This document shows, piece after piece, positions 1 to 9,376 of a stretch of DNA of 64,000 nucleotides. Under the pieces are notes generated by a model, which saw only the letters and a program-made list of their open reading frames with translations, had not been told where the DNA came from and did no database searches. A program made the position numbers and the translations under genes. The DNA is from Chitinophaga rhizosphaerae (lineage in GTDB: Bacteria > Bacteroidota > Bacteroidia > Chitinophagales > Chitinophagaceae), in NCBI RefSeq assembly GCF_003958645.1, contig NZ_RXLO01000002.1, positions 124,001 to 188,000 on the forward strand. Direction: 5' to 3'. The first letter of the stretch is position 1. The number at the start of each line of letters is the position of its first letter.

Positions 1-21
1 CCTGAAATTTACCCGGAAAAC

Positions 22-1743
22 ATGAATATCATCGCCCCGATAACCCGACTGCTGGACACCGGTTGCACGCGCTTTCCGGAGGAAAAGCGTTGCCAGGTCC
101 GGATCATCAATTCCCTTTCCCTGGCGATCGGGAGCAGTCTTTTCATGCTCGGTGTCGTTTATTATTTCATCAGCCGGGCGCCCATCGTTTTCTTCGGCAA
201 TACCCTGGCGCTGGGGTGTTTCTGCATCCCGGTGATGTACAACCGGGCCGGCAAACTGAAAACCGCCACCATGCTGCTCGTTATCTTCCAATCTGCGTGG
301 GCGGTGTATTTCGATTGGCTCCTGGGGCCGGGAGTGCTCTTCATCATCGCCTGCATGTCGATGATCAGCCTCACTTACCTGACGATAGAAAACCAATCCT
401 GGCAAATCTTTGCCGTGGCCACGCTCAGCATTTCCATCGTGTTCATGGAATGGCATCTGCTAAACGGAAACCCGCCTTACCTGCAGCAACCCGAGCCGGT
501 GATCCGCTCCTTGCGGTGGATCAACGTCGCATGGCACGTTTTCATCCCGCTGCTTTGCATTTACCACTATAAAAAATCATATAACGACCTGCTGAAGGAA
601 TTGCTGCATAAGCGGGACGAGCTGGAAAAATCCAACAAATCGAGGAAACTGTTTTTACAGGAAACCAGCCACGAAATCCGCAATCCGCTCAACGCCATTT
701 TCGGCATCGTGCAGCTCATGCGCATGGATTTGCAGAACGGCCGTCCGCCGGAAACGATGGGCGGGATGGTAGACCATCTTTACGTGGCGAGCTTCAACGT
801 GAAAGACATTATCAACAACGTGCTGGAGCTTTCGCGCATTGAATCCGGGCAGCGGGACGAGGCGCATCCGGCCGAAGTGCGCACGCATTCCTTCCTTCAC
901 AACATCGTCCGTATCTACGAACTGCTGGCGCTCACCAAATCCGTCACCATACGCCTCTGCATTTCGCCGCGCATGTTGCCCGTTGTGACGACAGACGAAG
1001 TGAAACTGTCGCAAATCCTCAACAACCTCATGACCAACGCCATCAAGTTTTCCCCCAACAACAGCGAAATCCTCGTGGAATGCGGCGTGGCGGGAAAAGA
1101 GTGGTTCATCGGCGTGACGGACCAGGGCGGCGGCATCCCGGCAGACAAGCAGGAAGTTATTTTCGAGCCGTTCGTGACCGTTAAAAAATCATTCGTGGAA
1201 GGGACCGTGTTGGGACTACATATCTCCAAGTATTTCGCGGAATTGCTCGGCGGCCGCATCGAGGTAAATTGCGTGGACGGCGCGAGCACCACTTTCACCA
1301 TCTCTTTCCCCATTCCGGAGGGCGCGGCGATTCCCGAATTGAAGGTTGAAACACCCGGCAGAACGAGCTTCGCGGGCAGTACGGTGCTGGTGGTGGAAGA
1401 CGACCGCATGAGCCAGATCATCCTGCGCAATTACCTGCGCGCGAAAGGCATCCATGTGCTGGCGGCGGATAACGGGAACGAAGGGTTGACGATCGCCCGG
1501 GAACAAACGCCCCACCTCATCATCCTCGATTCGCAAATGCCCAACATGAACGGCAGCGAAATGCTGGAACACCTGAAAAGCGATCCCCGGCTCCAGCACA
1601 TCCCGGTGGTGATCGCCAGCGGCGACGCTTACTCCGAATCGGCCGATAAATTCCGGCTCCAGGGGGCCTGCGATTATGTCGTGAAACCTATCGAACTGAC
1701 CGCCCTGGGCCATGTTTTGGAAAAACATCTCCAACAACCGTAA
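22..1743 (+). CDS. Membrane hybrid histidine kinase with C-terminal receiver
   Basis: 573 residues. About six hydrophobic segments lie between residues 32 and 182 and form a membrane sensor without a recognised ligand domain. A short linker leads to a HisKA box with phospho-acceptor H217 (SHEIRNP), then a HATPase domain with N box (NNLMTNAIKF) and G1 box (DQGGGIP). The G2 box reads GTVLGL instead of GTGLGL, which is a small departure from consensus. From about residue 455 a receiver domain follows, with acidic pair EDD, phospho-acceptor Asp in LILDSQMP and Lys in VVKPIE. It would autophosphorylate and pass phosphate to its own receiver; no DNA-binding output is seen. The copper ATPase starts 114 bases downstream on the same strand, so copper sensing is possible but unproven. 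A kinase of the same design lies at 62170-63987. Confidence 0.9.
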   Translation: MNIIAPITRLLDTGCTRFPEEKRCQVRIINSLSLAIGSSLFMLGVVYYFISRAPIVFFGNTLALGCFCIPVMYNRAGKLKTATMLLVIFQSAWAVYFDWLLGPGVLFIIACMSMISLTYLTIENQSWQIFAVATLSISIVFMEWHLLNGNPPYLQQPEPVIRSLRWINVAWHVFIPLLCIYHYKKSYNDLLKELLHKRDELEKSNKSRKLFLQETSHEIRNPLNAIFGIVQLMRMDLQNGRPPETMGGMVDHLYVASFNVKDIINNVLELSRIESGQRDEAHPAEVRTHSFLHNIVRIYELLALTKSVTIRLCISPRMLPVVTTDEVKLSQILNNLMTNAIKFSPNNSEILVECGVAGKEWFIGVTDQGGGIPADKQEVIFEPFVTVKKSFVEGTVLGLHISKYFAELLGGRIEVNCVDGASTTFTISFPIPEGAAIPELKVETPGRTSFAGSTVLVVEDDRMSQIILRNYLRAKGIHVLAADNGNEGLTIAREQTPHLIILDSQMPNMNGSEMLEHLKSDPRLQHIPVVIASGDAYSESADKFRLQGACDYVVKPIELTALGHVLEKHLQQP

Positions 1744-1782
1744 TCTTTCTTTTACAACTTTCCGGTTTTCTGTTATACAATT

Positions 1783-1796
1783 TTGGCTATAGCCAA
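1783..1796. promoter_or_regulatory. 14-base perfect palindrome upstream of copper ATPase gene
   Basis: TTGGCTATAGCCAA is a perfect inverted repeat with no spacer, 61 bases before the ATPase ATG at 1858 and 39 bases after the kinase stop. Its position fits an operator for a dimeric regulator. It does not match the CopY/BlaI box known to me, and no regulator gene is adjacent. Confidence 0.35.
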
Positions 1797-1857
1797 TACT
1801 GGCAAGGCATTTGAACATTCATCCCGCAAACTTGTTTTCCATTCAAACTACCGTACC

Positions 1858-3948
1858 ATGAGCCCTAATGATCCGCACGAGCACCACCACCATCCGGAAC
1901 CGCATTCCCATCCGCCGCAAGACCACACCCACGTCCATCATGACCATCCGCAACCCGCTCCTGTGCGAGACCACAGCCAGCACGCGGGCCATGAGATGCA
2001 TGCAGGACACGGCGGGCATGGCGGCCACGATCACCACGGCATGATCGCCGATTTCAGGAAAAGGTTTTACGTGACATTGGTGCTCACGGTGCCGGTTTTA
2101 CTGCTGTCGCCAATGATCCAGCACTGGCTCAGCCTGCCATGGCAGTTCCCCGGGTCCGGCAAAATACTTTTCGGCCTGTCGACCATTATTTTCGTGTACG
2201 GCGGCTGGCCGTTCCTCAAAGGCTGGTACAGCGAAATGAAATCCCGCAATCCGGGTATGATGACGCTGATCGGGTTCGCCATCACCGTGGCGTACGCCTA
2301 CAGCACAGCCACCGTATTCGGGCTGGAAGGCATGGACTTCTTCTGGGAACTGGCCACACTGATCCTTATCATGCTGCTGGGTCACTGGATCGAAATGACG
2401 TCGGTGGCGGGCGCTTCGCGCGAACTGGAAGCCCTCGTCAAACTGATGCCTTCCTCCGCCCATATCATCAAAAACGATACGATCTCAGAAATACCGACCG
2501 ACCAGCTCCAGAAAGGAGACTTCATTCTCGTGAAACCCGGTGAAAAGATTGCTGCAGACGGTGTCATTACCGAAGGCGAAAGTGCCGTCAACGAATCCAT
2601 GCTCACGGGAGAATCCCAACCGGCGGAAAAACATCCGGGCGATAAGGTGATCGCCGGTTCCATCAACGGTAACGGCGCCCTTCGCATCGAAGTTTCCCAT
2701 GGCAGCAAGGAATCATACCTGCAACAGGTGATCCAACTGGTCAACGAAGCACAGCAAGACAAATCCCGCACGCAGCTGCTGGCCGATAAAGCCGCGCGCT
2801 GGCTCACGGCCATCGCCATCTTGGCAGGGCTCGTCACGTTTTTCGCGTGGTACCTCACGGGGAGCACGCTGGCGTTCGCCATGGAGCGGATGGTAACGGT
2901 GATCGTGATCTGTTGTCCGCACGCGCTGGGGCTCGCCATTCCGCTGGTGGTCGCCAAATCTACCGCCCTGGCGGCGCGCAACGGGCTGCTTATCCGCAAC
3001 CGGACCGCTTTCGAAAACGCGCGCAAGATCACTACGCTGGTATTCGATAAAACAGGAACGCTCACGGTAGGCCAATTCGCCGTGACCCGTTTCGAAGCAT
3101 TGGCCGGTGATGTAACGAAAGAAGAAGTGCTCCGCCTCGCCTATGCGCTCGAACAAAGTTCAGAGCACCCCATTGCCACGGGGATCGTGGCGAAAGCAAA
3201 ATTGCTGGGCATCATTGCCGAACAGGCCGGTAAAATCAAGGCCATCACTGGCAAAGGGATCACGGCGGAGCTGAACGGGACCAAGATATCAGTGGTAAGC
3301 CCCAACGCGCTGCAAAACCCTCCGGAACAAATCCGCGCAGGCGAAACGCTGGTGTACGTGCTCCGCAATGAAACACCCATCGGTTTTATCGCGCTATCCG
3401 ACCAGATCCGGCCGGAATCCGCAGCCGCCATCCGCACGCTGCACGAACAAAACATCAAAACGGTATTGCTTACCGGCGACAATAAAGTGGTGGCGGAAGA
3501 CGTGGCGCGCACCCTCGGCATGGACCAATTCTTCGCCGAAGTGCTGCCGCATGAAAAACTGGAAAAGATCGCGCAGCTCCAGCAATCCGGAGAGTTCGTT
3601 GCCATGACGGGAGACGGCGTGAATGACGCGCCCGCCCTCGCCAGGGCTGACGTTGGCATCGCCGTGGGCTCCGGCAGCGATGTGGCCGCCGAAACGGCAG
3701 ACATCATTCTCGTGAACAGCAACCCCAAAGACGTGGCCAGCCTCGTGCTTTTCGGCAAGGCCACATACCGGAAAATGGTGCAGAACCTCGCCTGGGCAAC
3801 GGGTTACAACGTGGTAGCCATGCCCCTGGCCGCAGGGGTGCTTTCCGGCGCGGGGATATTGCTCAGTCCCGCCGCAGGCGCCGTGCTCATGAGCATCAGC
3901 ACCGTGGTGGTAGCTATCAATGCAGGATTGCTGAAGATCAAATCATAA
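1858..3948 (+). CDS. copB: Copper-translocating P-type ATPase, CopB/P1B-3 type
   Basis: About 696 residues from ATG 1858; a TTG at 1783 in the same frame would only add a low-complexity leader. The first 62 residues hold 21 histidines and replace the usual HMA metal-binding domain. Then follow membrane segments, the actuator TGES loop ([10 protein letters not shown]), the transmembrane CPH motif (ICCPHALGL) that marks the P1B-3 copper class instead of CPC, phosphorylation site DKTGT, nucleotide-domain SEHP, hinge [11 protein letters not shown], and C-terminal YN and MSxST segments expected to bind metal. Family knowledge says such pumps export Cu(I)/Cu(II) or Ag(I) across the inner membrane. 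A palindrome sits upstream. The gene symbol follows the CPH class; the exact metal is inferred. Confidence 0.9.
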   Translation: MSPNDPHEHHHHPEPHSHPPQDHTHVHHDHPQPAPVRDHSQHAGHEMHAGHGGHGGHDHHGMIADFRKRFYVTLVLTVPVLLLSPMIQHWLSLPWQFPGSGKILFGLSTIIFVYGGWPFLKGWYSEMKSRNPGMMTLIGFAITVAYAYSTATVFGLEGMDFFWELATLILIMLLGHWIEMTSVAGASRELEALVKLMPSSAHIIKNDTISEIPTDQLQKGDFILVKPGEKIAADGVITEGESAVNESMLTGESQPAEKHPGDKVIAGSINGNGALRIEVSHGSKESYLQQVIQLVNEAQQDKSRTQLLADKAARWLTAIAILAGLVTFFAWYLTGSTLAFAMERMVTVIVICCPHALGLAIPLVVAKSTALAARNGLLIRNRTAFENARKITTLVFDKTGTLTVGQFAVTRFEALAGDVTKEEVLRLAYALEQSSEHPIATGIVAKAKLLGIIAEQAGKIKAITGKGITAELNGTKISVVSPNALQNPPEQIRAGETLVYVLRNETPIGFIALSDQIRPESAAAIRTLHEQNIKTVLLTGDNKVVAEDVARTLGMDQFFAEVLPHEKLEKIAQLQQSGEFVAMTGDGVNDAPALARADVGIAVGSGSDVAAETADIILVNSNPKDVASLVLFGKATYRKMVQNLAWATGYNVVAMPLAAGVLSGAGILLSPAAGAVLMSISTVVVAINAGLLKIKS

Positions 3949-3962
3949 CACTGAAACATTAT

Positions 3963-3999
3963 AAAAACAACAATCCCCCTCGATGCGAGGGGGATTGTT
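3963..3999 (-). terminator. Rho-independent terminator, 14-bp stem
   Basis: Perfect 14-base inverted repeat (3969-3982 with 3986-3999) and a 3-base loop. Five A residues at 3963-3967 become a U-run on the minus strand, so it ends the phosphodiesterase transcript (4102-5331). It may also stop plus-strand transcripts of the ATPase gene, though no T-run follows on that strand. Confidence 0.8.
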
Positions 4000-4101
4000 C
4001 CAAGCACTTACGATGTATTTATGCATCATTAATAGCATATTCGTAAACGCTATACAATCTCGTCATCAGACCATCCAGCGTTTAACATATTCTTCCATCA
4101 A

Positions 4102-5331
4102 TTATTTATCCGCCACCCACCAGCGGTTCACGGTGTTTTCCTTCCCTTCCAGCACCACTTTATAAAACTTCGACGGCAGCTCTTTCACGTTCACCACCGC
4201 ATGCCCCTGCGCCGCGGGAACTTCAGCCAGCAACCTGTACTCGTCCGTTCCGCCGGTTTTGTAGTTATTGGTAGTGGCCACCCAGATTTTCACATTGCCG
4301 CCGGGGTCGGGGTTTACCCAGGAAATATCCAGTACGTCCTGGAAATAGTTCACGTTGGCGCGGGCCACGGAAATCTTGCCCGTCAGCGCCACCCCGTCCG
4401 ATTCGCGGGCCACATGCTGCGGCAGCGGCAGCCCCAGGAACCGCGCAATGGTGGGCATAATGTCTACCACGCCGGGGTACGACGTTTTCGCATATACGTT
4501 CGGTTGCCTGATGTTGGACACGATCCACCCGGAACGCTGGCGGAACGTTTGCCCGCCATGGTGCTTGCCCGAAGGCTCGTCGCGGCCATGATCGGTCGTG
4601 ATCACGATCAGCCATTGTTCCTTGAACTGCTTTTGGCGATATTGCACCGCTTCCCAGATCTTGCCGATCTTTTCGTCCATTTTCCGGATAGCGGAAGAAA
4701 ATTCCGGGCTGTCGCCGTACATATGGCCCATATCATCGGTATATTCGAGGTACACCCAGCTAAGATCGGGGGCTTGCTGGCGGATGGATTTCGCCGCTTC
4801 TTCGGCCACGTGCGCATCTATCCGCTCCATGTACGCCTTTTTACGGTCGTGCGGGAAACGGACGGTATCCAGCTCGAAGCCGTCGTGCTTGATATCGATC
4901 GCGAGGTTACCGGTGGCGGCCAGGCGGTCGCCCACGAGTTTGGTCCGGTTGTCTTCCCAACTGCTGTAAATGGCGGTTTTCTTTTGGGGGAAGTGGGATT
5001 TGAACGTCCGGAAGATGGTCCAGTATTGATAATTGGGCGCCTTGATATCGTTGTCCCACACGTTATGCTTGTTCACCCAGGTACCCGTGAGCACGCTGTT
5101 GTAGCCCACGGCGGAGATGGTCGGGGTTTGGGAATAGCCGCCTTTTTCCCCGCCTACGAAGGCGCGGAGGTAGCTGCCAGATTGGATAATGCGTTTGAAA
5201 TGAGGAAGTTCGGCACGCTCGAAGACGTCTGCCGGGATGCCGTCCACAATGATGAAAACGGCCTTGCGGGACTGCGCCTGTACCGCAGCGGATAAGAGTA
5301 GCGCGAAGGTAATAGTCAGGTATTGTTTCAT
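4102..5331 (-). CDS. Exported alkaline phosphatase-superfamily phosphodiesterase
   Basis: 409 residues with a Sec signal peptide (cleavage near AVQAQS, residue about 19). The fold is that of type I phosphodiesterase/nucleotide pyrophosphatases. Metal ligands are visible in family order: Asp in IIVDGIP, a Thr nucleophile candidate in TPTISAVGYNSV, Asp/His in DDMGHMYGD, Asp-His in TTDHGRD and His in KHHGGQ. The C-terminal 90 residues form an extra domain of unknown role. It should hydrolyse phosphodiester or phosphomonoester bonds in the periplasm or at the surface; the substrate cannot be read from sequence. It stands alone, ended by the strong hairpin at 3963-3999, and is divergent from the propeller gene at 5381. 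Confidence 0.85.
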   Translation of the reverse strand: MKQYLTITFALLLSAAVQAQSRKAVFIIVDGIPADVFERAELPHFKRIIQSGSYLRAFVGGEKGGYSQTPTISAVGYNSVLTGTWVNKHNVWDNDIKAPNYQYWTIFRTFKSHFPQKKTAIYSSWEDNRTKLVGDRLAATGNLAIDIKHDGFELDTVRFPHDRKKAYMERIDAHVAEEAAKSIRQQAPDLSWVYLEYTDDMGHMYGDSPEFSSAIRKMDEKIGKIWEAVQYRQKQFKEQWLIVITTDHGRDEPSGKHHGGQTFRQRSGWIVSNIRQPNVYAKTSYPGVVDIMPTIARFLGLPLPQHVARESDGVALTGKISVARANVNYFQDVLDISWVNPDPGGNVKIWVATTNNYKTGGTDEYRLLAEVPAAQGHAVVNVKELPSKFYKVVLEGKENTVNRWWVADK

Positions 5332-5380
5332 AGTCGATAAAAATACATTTATTAAATTTAAACCCTAATCTCTACGTGTT

Positions 5381-6229
5381 ATGAAAATGAAATATGCCAT
5401 CCTTAGTCTTTTCCTCGCCGGCGCGCCGGGCATGGCTGCCCTGGCACAGAAAGCCACGCTGACGAAGCTCTGGTCTACCGACACCACGCTGAAAGTACCC
5501 GAATCGGTGTATTTCGACGGCAAGCGCAACGTGCTTTATGTCACCAATATCGACGGCGAGCCCTGGGGGGCAGATGGACAGGGGTTCGTATCCAAAGTGT
5601 CTCCCAAAACCGGGAAGATCGAGCAACTCCGCTGGGTGGAGGGGCTAAACGCCCCCAAAGGCATGGGCGTCCATAAAAACCGCCTGTACGTCGCCGACCT
5701 CGACGCCGTCGTAGTCATCGATATCGATAAAGGCGCGATCGAAAAACGCATCCCCATCGCAGGCGCCACCGGCCTTAACGACGTTACCGTGGCACCCAAC
5801 GGATATGTTTTCGTTACCGATTCCAAGCAGAAAACCGTCCATCTCGTAGTACCCACGGTCTCCGACGCCTACGTTTCCAAAGGCCTCAAAGGCCCCAACG
5901 GCATCCTGGCCAGCCCCGCAGGGCTCCTCGTGCTCGACGATAATTCCGTGAACCTCGTTCAGGCCGACAAATCCCTCAAGAAAGTAGCGCCCGCTTCTTC
6001 CGGCGCAGACGGCATCGAACATGTGAAGGGCGACGAATACATCGTTTCCTGCTGGAAAGGCGATGTGTATTACGTGAACATCAAAGACAACACCGCCGAC
6101 AAAATCCTCGACACCCAGGCCGAAAAACGCCAGACCGCAGATATCGGGTACGACGCGAGAAAGAAAATCGTGTACATCCCCACCTTCTTCGGCAACCACG
6201 TCACCGCCTATCAACTCACCATCAACTAA
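5381..6229 (+). CDS. Exported SMP-30/NHL-like beta-propeller protein
   Basis: 282 residues with signal peptide ending near AALAQK. Repeated blades of the form VYFDGKRNVLYVTN, GVHKNRLYVADL, VAPNGYVFVTDS and IEHVKGDEYIVSCW give a six-bladed propeller of the SMP-30/gluconolactonase/strictosidine-synthase kind. Such proteins often act as lactonases or as ligand-binding scaffolds; I do not see enough metal-ligand conservation to claim lactonase activity. ATG 5381 and the MKMKY start give a clean signal peptide. The next plus-strand gene starts 51 bases on, after an inverted repeat, so they may or may not be cotranscribed. Confidence 0.7.
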   Translation: MKMKYAILSLFLAGAPGMAALAQKATLTKLWSTDTTLKVPESVYFDGKRNVLYVTNIDGEPWGADGQGFVSKVSPKTGKIEQLRWVEGLNAPKGMGVHKNRLYVADLDAVVVIDIDKGAIEKRIPIAGATGLNDVTVAPNGYVFVTDSKQKTVHLVVPTVSDAYVSKGLKGPNGILASPAGLLVLDDNSVNLVQADKSLKKVAPASSGADGIEHVKGDEYIVSCWKGDVYYVNIKDNTADKILDTQAEKRQTADIGYDARKKIVYIPTFFGNHVTAYQLTIN

Positions 6230-6234
6230 TCCAT

Positions 6235-6271
6235 ATACTGCCGGAAAGCAACAACCCCTTTCCGGCAGTAT
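6235..6271 (+). terminator. Intergenic hairpin, possible weak terminator
   Basis: A 14-base perfect inverted repeat (6235-6248 with 6258-6271) with a 9-base loop lies between the propeller gene and the sensor kinase. Only three T residues follow, so it may be a weak terminator or an mRNA-stabilising hairpin. Confidence 0.45.
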
Positions 6272-6280
6272 TTCACCTGC

Positions 6281-9200
6281 ATGAAGTATCTGTACCTGCT
6301 CGCACTCCTGATCTCCGTTTACACCGTTAAAGCACAGTCTTCGCGGCAGGCCTACGTCTTCTCCCATCTTTCCATCCAGAACGGCCTCACCGGCAACCAC
6401 GTTTCCGCAGTTCTGCAGGATAAAAAAGGGTTCATCTGGATCGCCAGCAACGCGCTCCAGCGGTTCGACGGCGAAAACTACATTACCATCACCCAGTTCG
6501 ACCGGCTGCCCGGTTCCATTTTCTACGACGACATCGCGTTGTACGAAGACCGGCAGGGCCGCATCTGGATCGGTGCGCCGGACAATATCCGGATTTACGA
6601 TCCCGTTACCGCCCGCATTTCCACCGTTCCCATCGAAGCCGGCCTGACGCCCGGTTCGGAAATCGGGTGTTATGCTTTCCTGCAGGACCATAAAGGACGG
6701 CTATGGATGACGGCCGATGCGGGGCTGCTGCAATATGATCCCGCGCTCCACCGCTTCCGCCGGCCCGCCGAAATCCCCGACAGCATCAGCACCAAAATGC
6801 ATTCCGGCATCCTGGAAGACGCACACGGGAGGCTCTGGATCAGCGGAACAAAGGAAATGTACATGGTGACCCGGGACCGGCGCCAGATTTTCAGTACCTA
6901 CAACAATCCGCATCGTTATCCCCTGCTCGGTATCCACACGAGCGTGAAAGAATTGCTGGAAGACGATCGCGGGCGCATCTGGGCCGCCACCCGCGGCACC
7001 AACGAACTGCTGTGCTGGCCGCCCGACAGCAGCGGCTTGCGGCGCTTCCAGTTCCATTATGGCGGCGCCGAGCCCGACCAGGTGTACGAGCTGGCGGAAG
7101 ACCATCACGGCAATATCTGGGCGGGCATGAAAACCAACGGCCTGTTCCGGTACACCGACGCACAGGGGAAATTTTCCCTTCACATCGCGCCCTCCAATTC
7201 GCCGCTGGGCCTGCATCTCAACTATGAAACCAATTGCCTGCTCCCCGACCGCGACGGACATCTATGGGTCGGGACAGACCTGGGCGTCAATATATTAAGC
7301 CTTCACAACGAAGGTTTCACCCGCATCGATCCGCCGGCGCCACAAATTTCCGGCGTGGAAATGACAGGATTACTGAGAGGGAAGAACGGAGATGTGTACA
7401 TGGCTTACTGGGGCGGAGGGTTCTCCCATCTGCGGCCCGACCTCACACCCGTGAAGCATTACACGCACGGGCCCGGCGGCATCCCGGAAGACAGGAACCT
7501 CGTCTGGAGCCTGGCCGAACTGCCGTCAGGGAAAGTGCTCGTAGGCCAGGAAAACGGGATGGTCTCCGAATACGATCCGCAAACGCAGCGGTTCAAACAT
7601 CATCGCCCGCCGCAATTGCACGACCAGACCGTGCTCACCATGTGGCCCGAAAACGATACCACCGTATGGTCCGGCCTCTACAAATTCGGCCTGGCCAAAT
7701 GGGACCCGCAATCCGGGAAAGTCACCAATTATCCGCAGCTCATGGGGTTCATCCGCCGGAATACGGCTATTACCGCCATCGTTCCCGGCGGCGACAGCCT
7801 CCTGTGGCTGGGGTCTAGCCGCGGCGGGGTCTTGCGCTTCCGGAAATCGGACGGGCAGGTCACGTCTTCAGTGATGTTCATGCGCGGAACGGATACCGTC
7901 CGCAACGTAACGGCGCTGCTGCGGGTTAACGATACCACCTTGCTGGCGGGGACCGATCACGGCGTTTATTTCTATTATCCCGGATCCGGGCGATGGGAAA
8001 CCCTCTTGATCAACAACCTGCAGTTCGACGAATGGATCCTCTCCATGGCGCCGGCCGGCAACGACCGCTTCTGGCTCACCACAACGGCCGGGTTCTACCG
8101 GCTGAACAGTCCAACCCGGACGATTTCCACATTCGAGCAAAACAACGACATCATTACCGATCCTAGGAAAGTGCGGCGCTGTATCATTAGCCTGGCAGAC
8201 GGGCGGCTGCTCGTGGGCGCATCCGACCACGCCGTGGCGTTCCTTCCCGAAAAACTGGAAGTTAGGCCGCCGCCTTCCGATGTAACGATCGTGGGGTTCA
8301 GGGTGCTGAATCAGCCGATCATCGTGGATTCCGCGCTGTTTTTCAACTGGCCGGTCTATTTGAAGTATAATGAAAACTTCCTGGGGATCGATTTCAAATC
8401 GCTGCAATACCACGGGGAAAAACTGCAATATTTTTACCAACTGGAAGGGTTGGACAAGGATTGGGTGCCGGCGGAAAACGTACTGTCTGCCCGCTACACG
8501 AAACTGCCGCCGGGCGAGTACACATTCCGGGTGAAGAGCATGAACACGGCCGGGATCTTCTCGCGCAATACCACATCCCTGGAGATCGTGATCCGGCCTG
8601 CGTTCTGGCAAACGGGATGGTTCCGGACCCTGTTGATCTTGCTGGCAGCCGGTTTGGTGTATGGATATTTCCGGTTCAGGATGTACCTGGTAAGGAAGGA
8701 AGCCCGCAGCAGGGCGGCTTTCCGGGAGGAATTATCGCAGCTGGAAATGAAAGCGCTCCGCGCGCAAATGAACCCGCATTTCATCTTCAACGCCCTCAAC
8801 TCGATCCAGACATTCATGTTGAAAAACGAGACAGACACGGCGCTGGTGTACCTCAGCCGCTTCGCCAAGCTCATTCGCAATGTGCTCGATCATTCGCAGC
8901 TGAACAATATTTCCATCACGCGGGAAACGGAAATGCTGGAAAATTACCTGGAACTGGAGCGCCTCCGCCTCGACGGGCGCTTCGATTACACGATCACGAT
9001 CGATCCCGGCCTCGAGCCCGACTTCGCGGAAATCCCCGCAATGGTACTGCAACCTTTCGTCGAAAATGCCATCTGGCATGGGTTGCAGCATAAAAACGAA
9101 CACGGCCATCTCCTCATCCGCTTCACCCGCGAAGGCCGGCAGGTGCATTGCGTGATCGAAGACGACGGCATCGGCCGCGAAGCCGCCACTGCATTGAAGC

Positions 9201-9376
9201 AGCATAGCCATCCCGCGCACGTGTCGCGGGGCCTCCAGATAACAAAAGACCGGCTGCAGATTTACAACAGCCGGTACAATATGGATGCGTCTTTCGACAT
9301 CGATGATCTGAAAAATGAGAACGGACAACCTGCCGGAACACGGGTGAACCTCTGGTTCCCGCTCACGGAAGATTAA
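6281..9376 (+). CDS. Two-component regulator propeller sensor kinase (LytS-type kinase core)
   Basis: 1031 residues. After a signal peptide (to about residue 19, VKAQSS) come many regulator-propeller repeats of the type DRQGRIWIG, DDRGRIWAAT and DRDGHLWVGT, filling residues 30-670 and expected to form two seven-bladed periplasmic propellers. A Y_Y_Y domain follows (about 700-765), then one membrane helix (about 777-797). The cytoplasmic part is a His_kinase/LytS core with H833 in MNPHFIFNALNS and a HATPase domain with LQPFVENAIWHGL. There is no AraC domain, so this is not the classic one-protein hybrid of Bacteroides glycan loci. A LytTR regulator would be the expected partner, but none is nearby. 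Its stop overlaps the convergent nuclease gene by four bases. Confidence 0.9.
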   Translation: MKYLYLLALLISVYTVKAQSSRQAYVFSHLSIQNGLTGNHVSAVLQDKKGFIWIASNALQRFDGENYITITQFDRLPGSIFYDDIALYEDRQGRIWIGAPDNIRIYDPVTARISTVPIEAGLTPGSEIGCYAFLQDHKGRLWMTADAGLLQYDPALHRFRRPAEIPDSISTKMHSGILEDAHGRLWISGTKEMYMVTRDRRQIFSTYNNPHRYPLLGIHTSVKELLEDDRGRIWAATRGTNELLCWPPDSSGLRRFQFHYGGAEPDQVYELAEDHHGNIWAGMKTNGLFRYTDAQGKFSLHIAPSNSPLGLHLNYETNCLLPDRDGHLWVGTDLGVNILSLHNEGFTRIDPPAPQISGVEMTGLLRGKNGDVYMAYWGGGFSHLRPDLTPVKHYTHGPGGIPEDRNLVWSLAELPSGKVLVGQENGMVSEYDPQTQRFKHHRPPQLHDQTVLTMWPENDTTVWSGLYKFGLAKWDPQSGKVTNYPQLMGFIRRNTAITAIVPGGDSLLWLGSSRGGVLRFRKSDGQVTSSVMFMRGTDTVRNVTALLRVNDTTLLAGTDHGVYFYYPGSGRWETLLINNLQFDEWILSMAPAGNDRFWLTTTAGFYRLNSPTRTISTFEQNNDIITDPRKVRRCIISLADGRLLVGASDHAVAFLPEKLEVRPPPSDVTIVGFRVLNQPIIVDSALFFNWPVYLKYNENFLGIDFKSLQYHGEKLQYFYQLEGLDKDWVPAENVLSARYTKLPPGEYTFRVKSMNTAGIFSRNTTSLEIVIRPAFWQTGWFRTLLILLAAGLVYGYFRFRMYLVRKEARSRAAFREELSQLEMKALRAQMNPHFIFNALNSIQTFMLKNETDTALVYLSRFAKLIRNVLDHSQLNNISITRETEMLENYLELERLRLDGRFDYTITIDPGLEPDFAEIPAMVLQPFVENAIWHGLQHKNEHGHLLIRFTREGRQVHCVIEDDGIGREAATALKQHSHPAHVSRGLQITKDRLQIYNSRYNMDASFDIDDLKNENGQPAGTRVNLWFPLTED

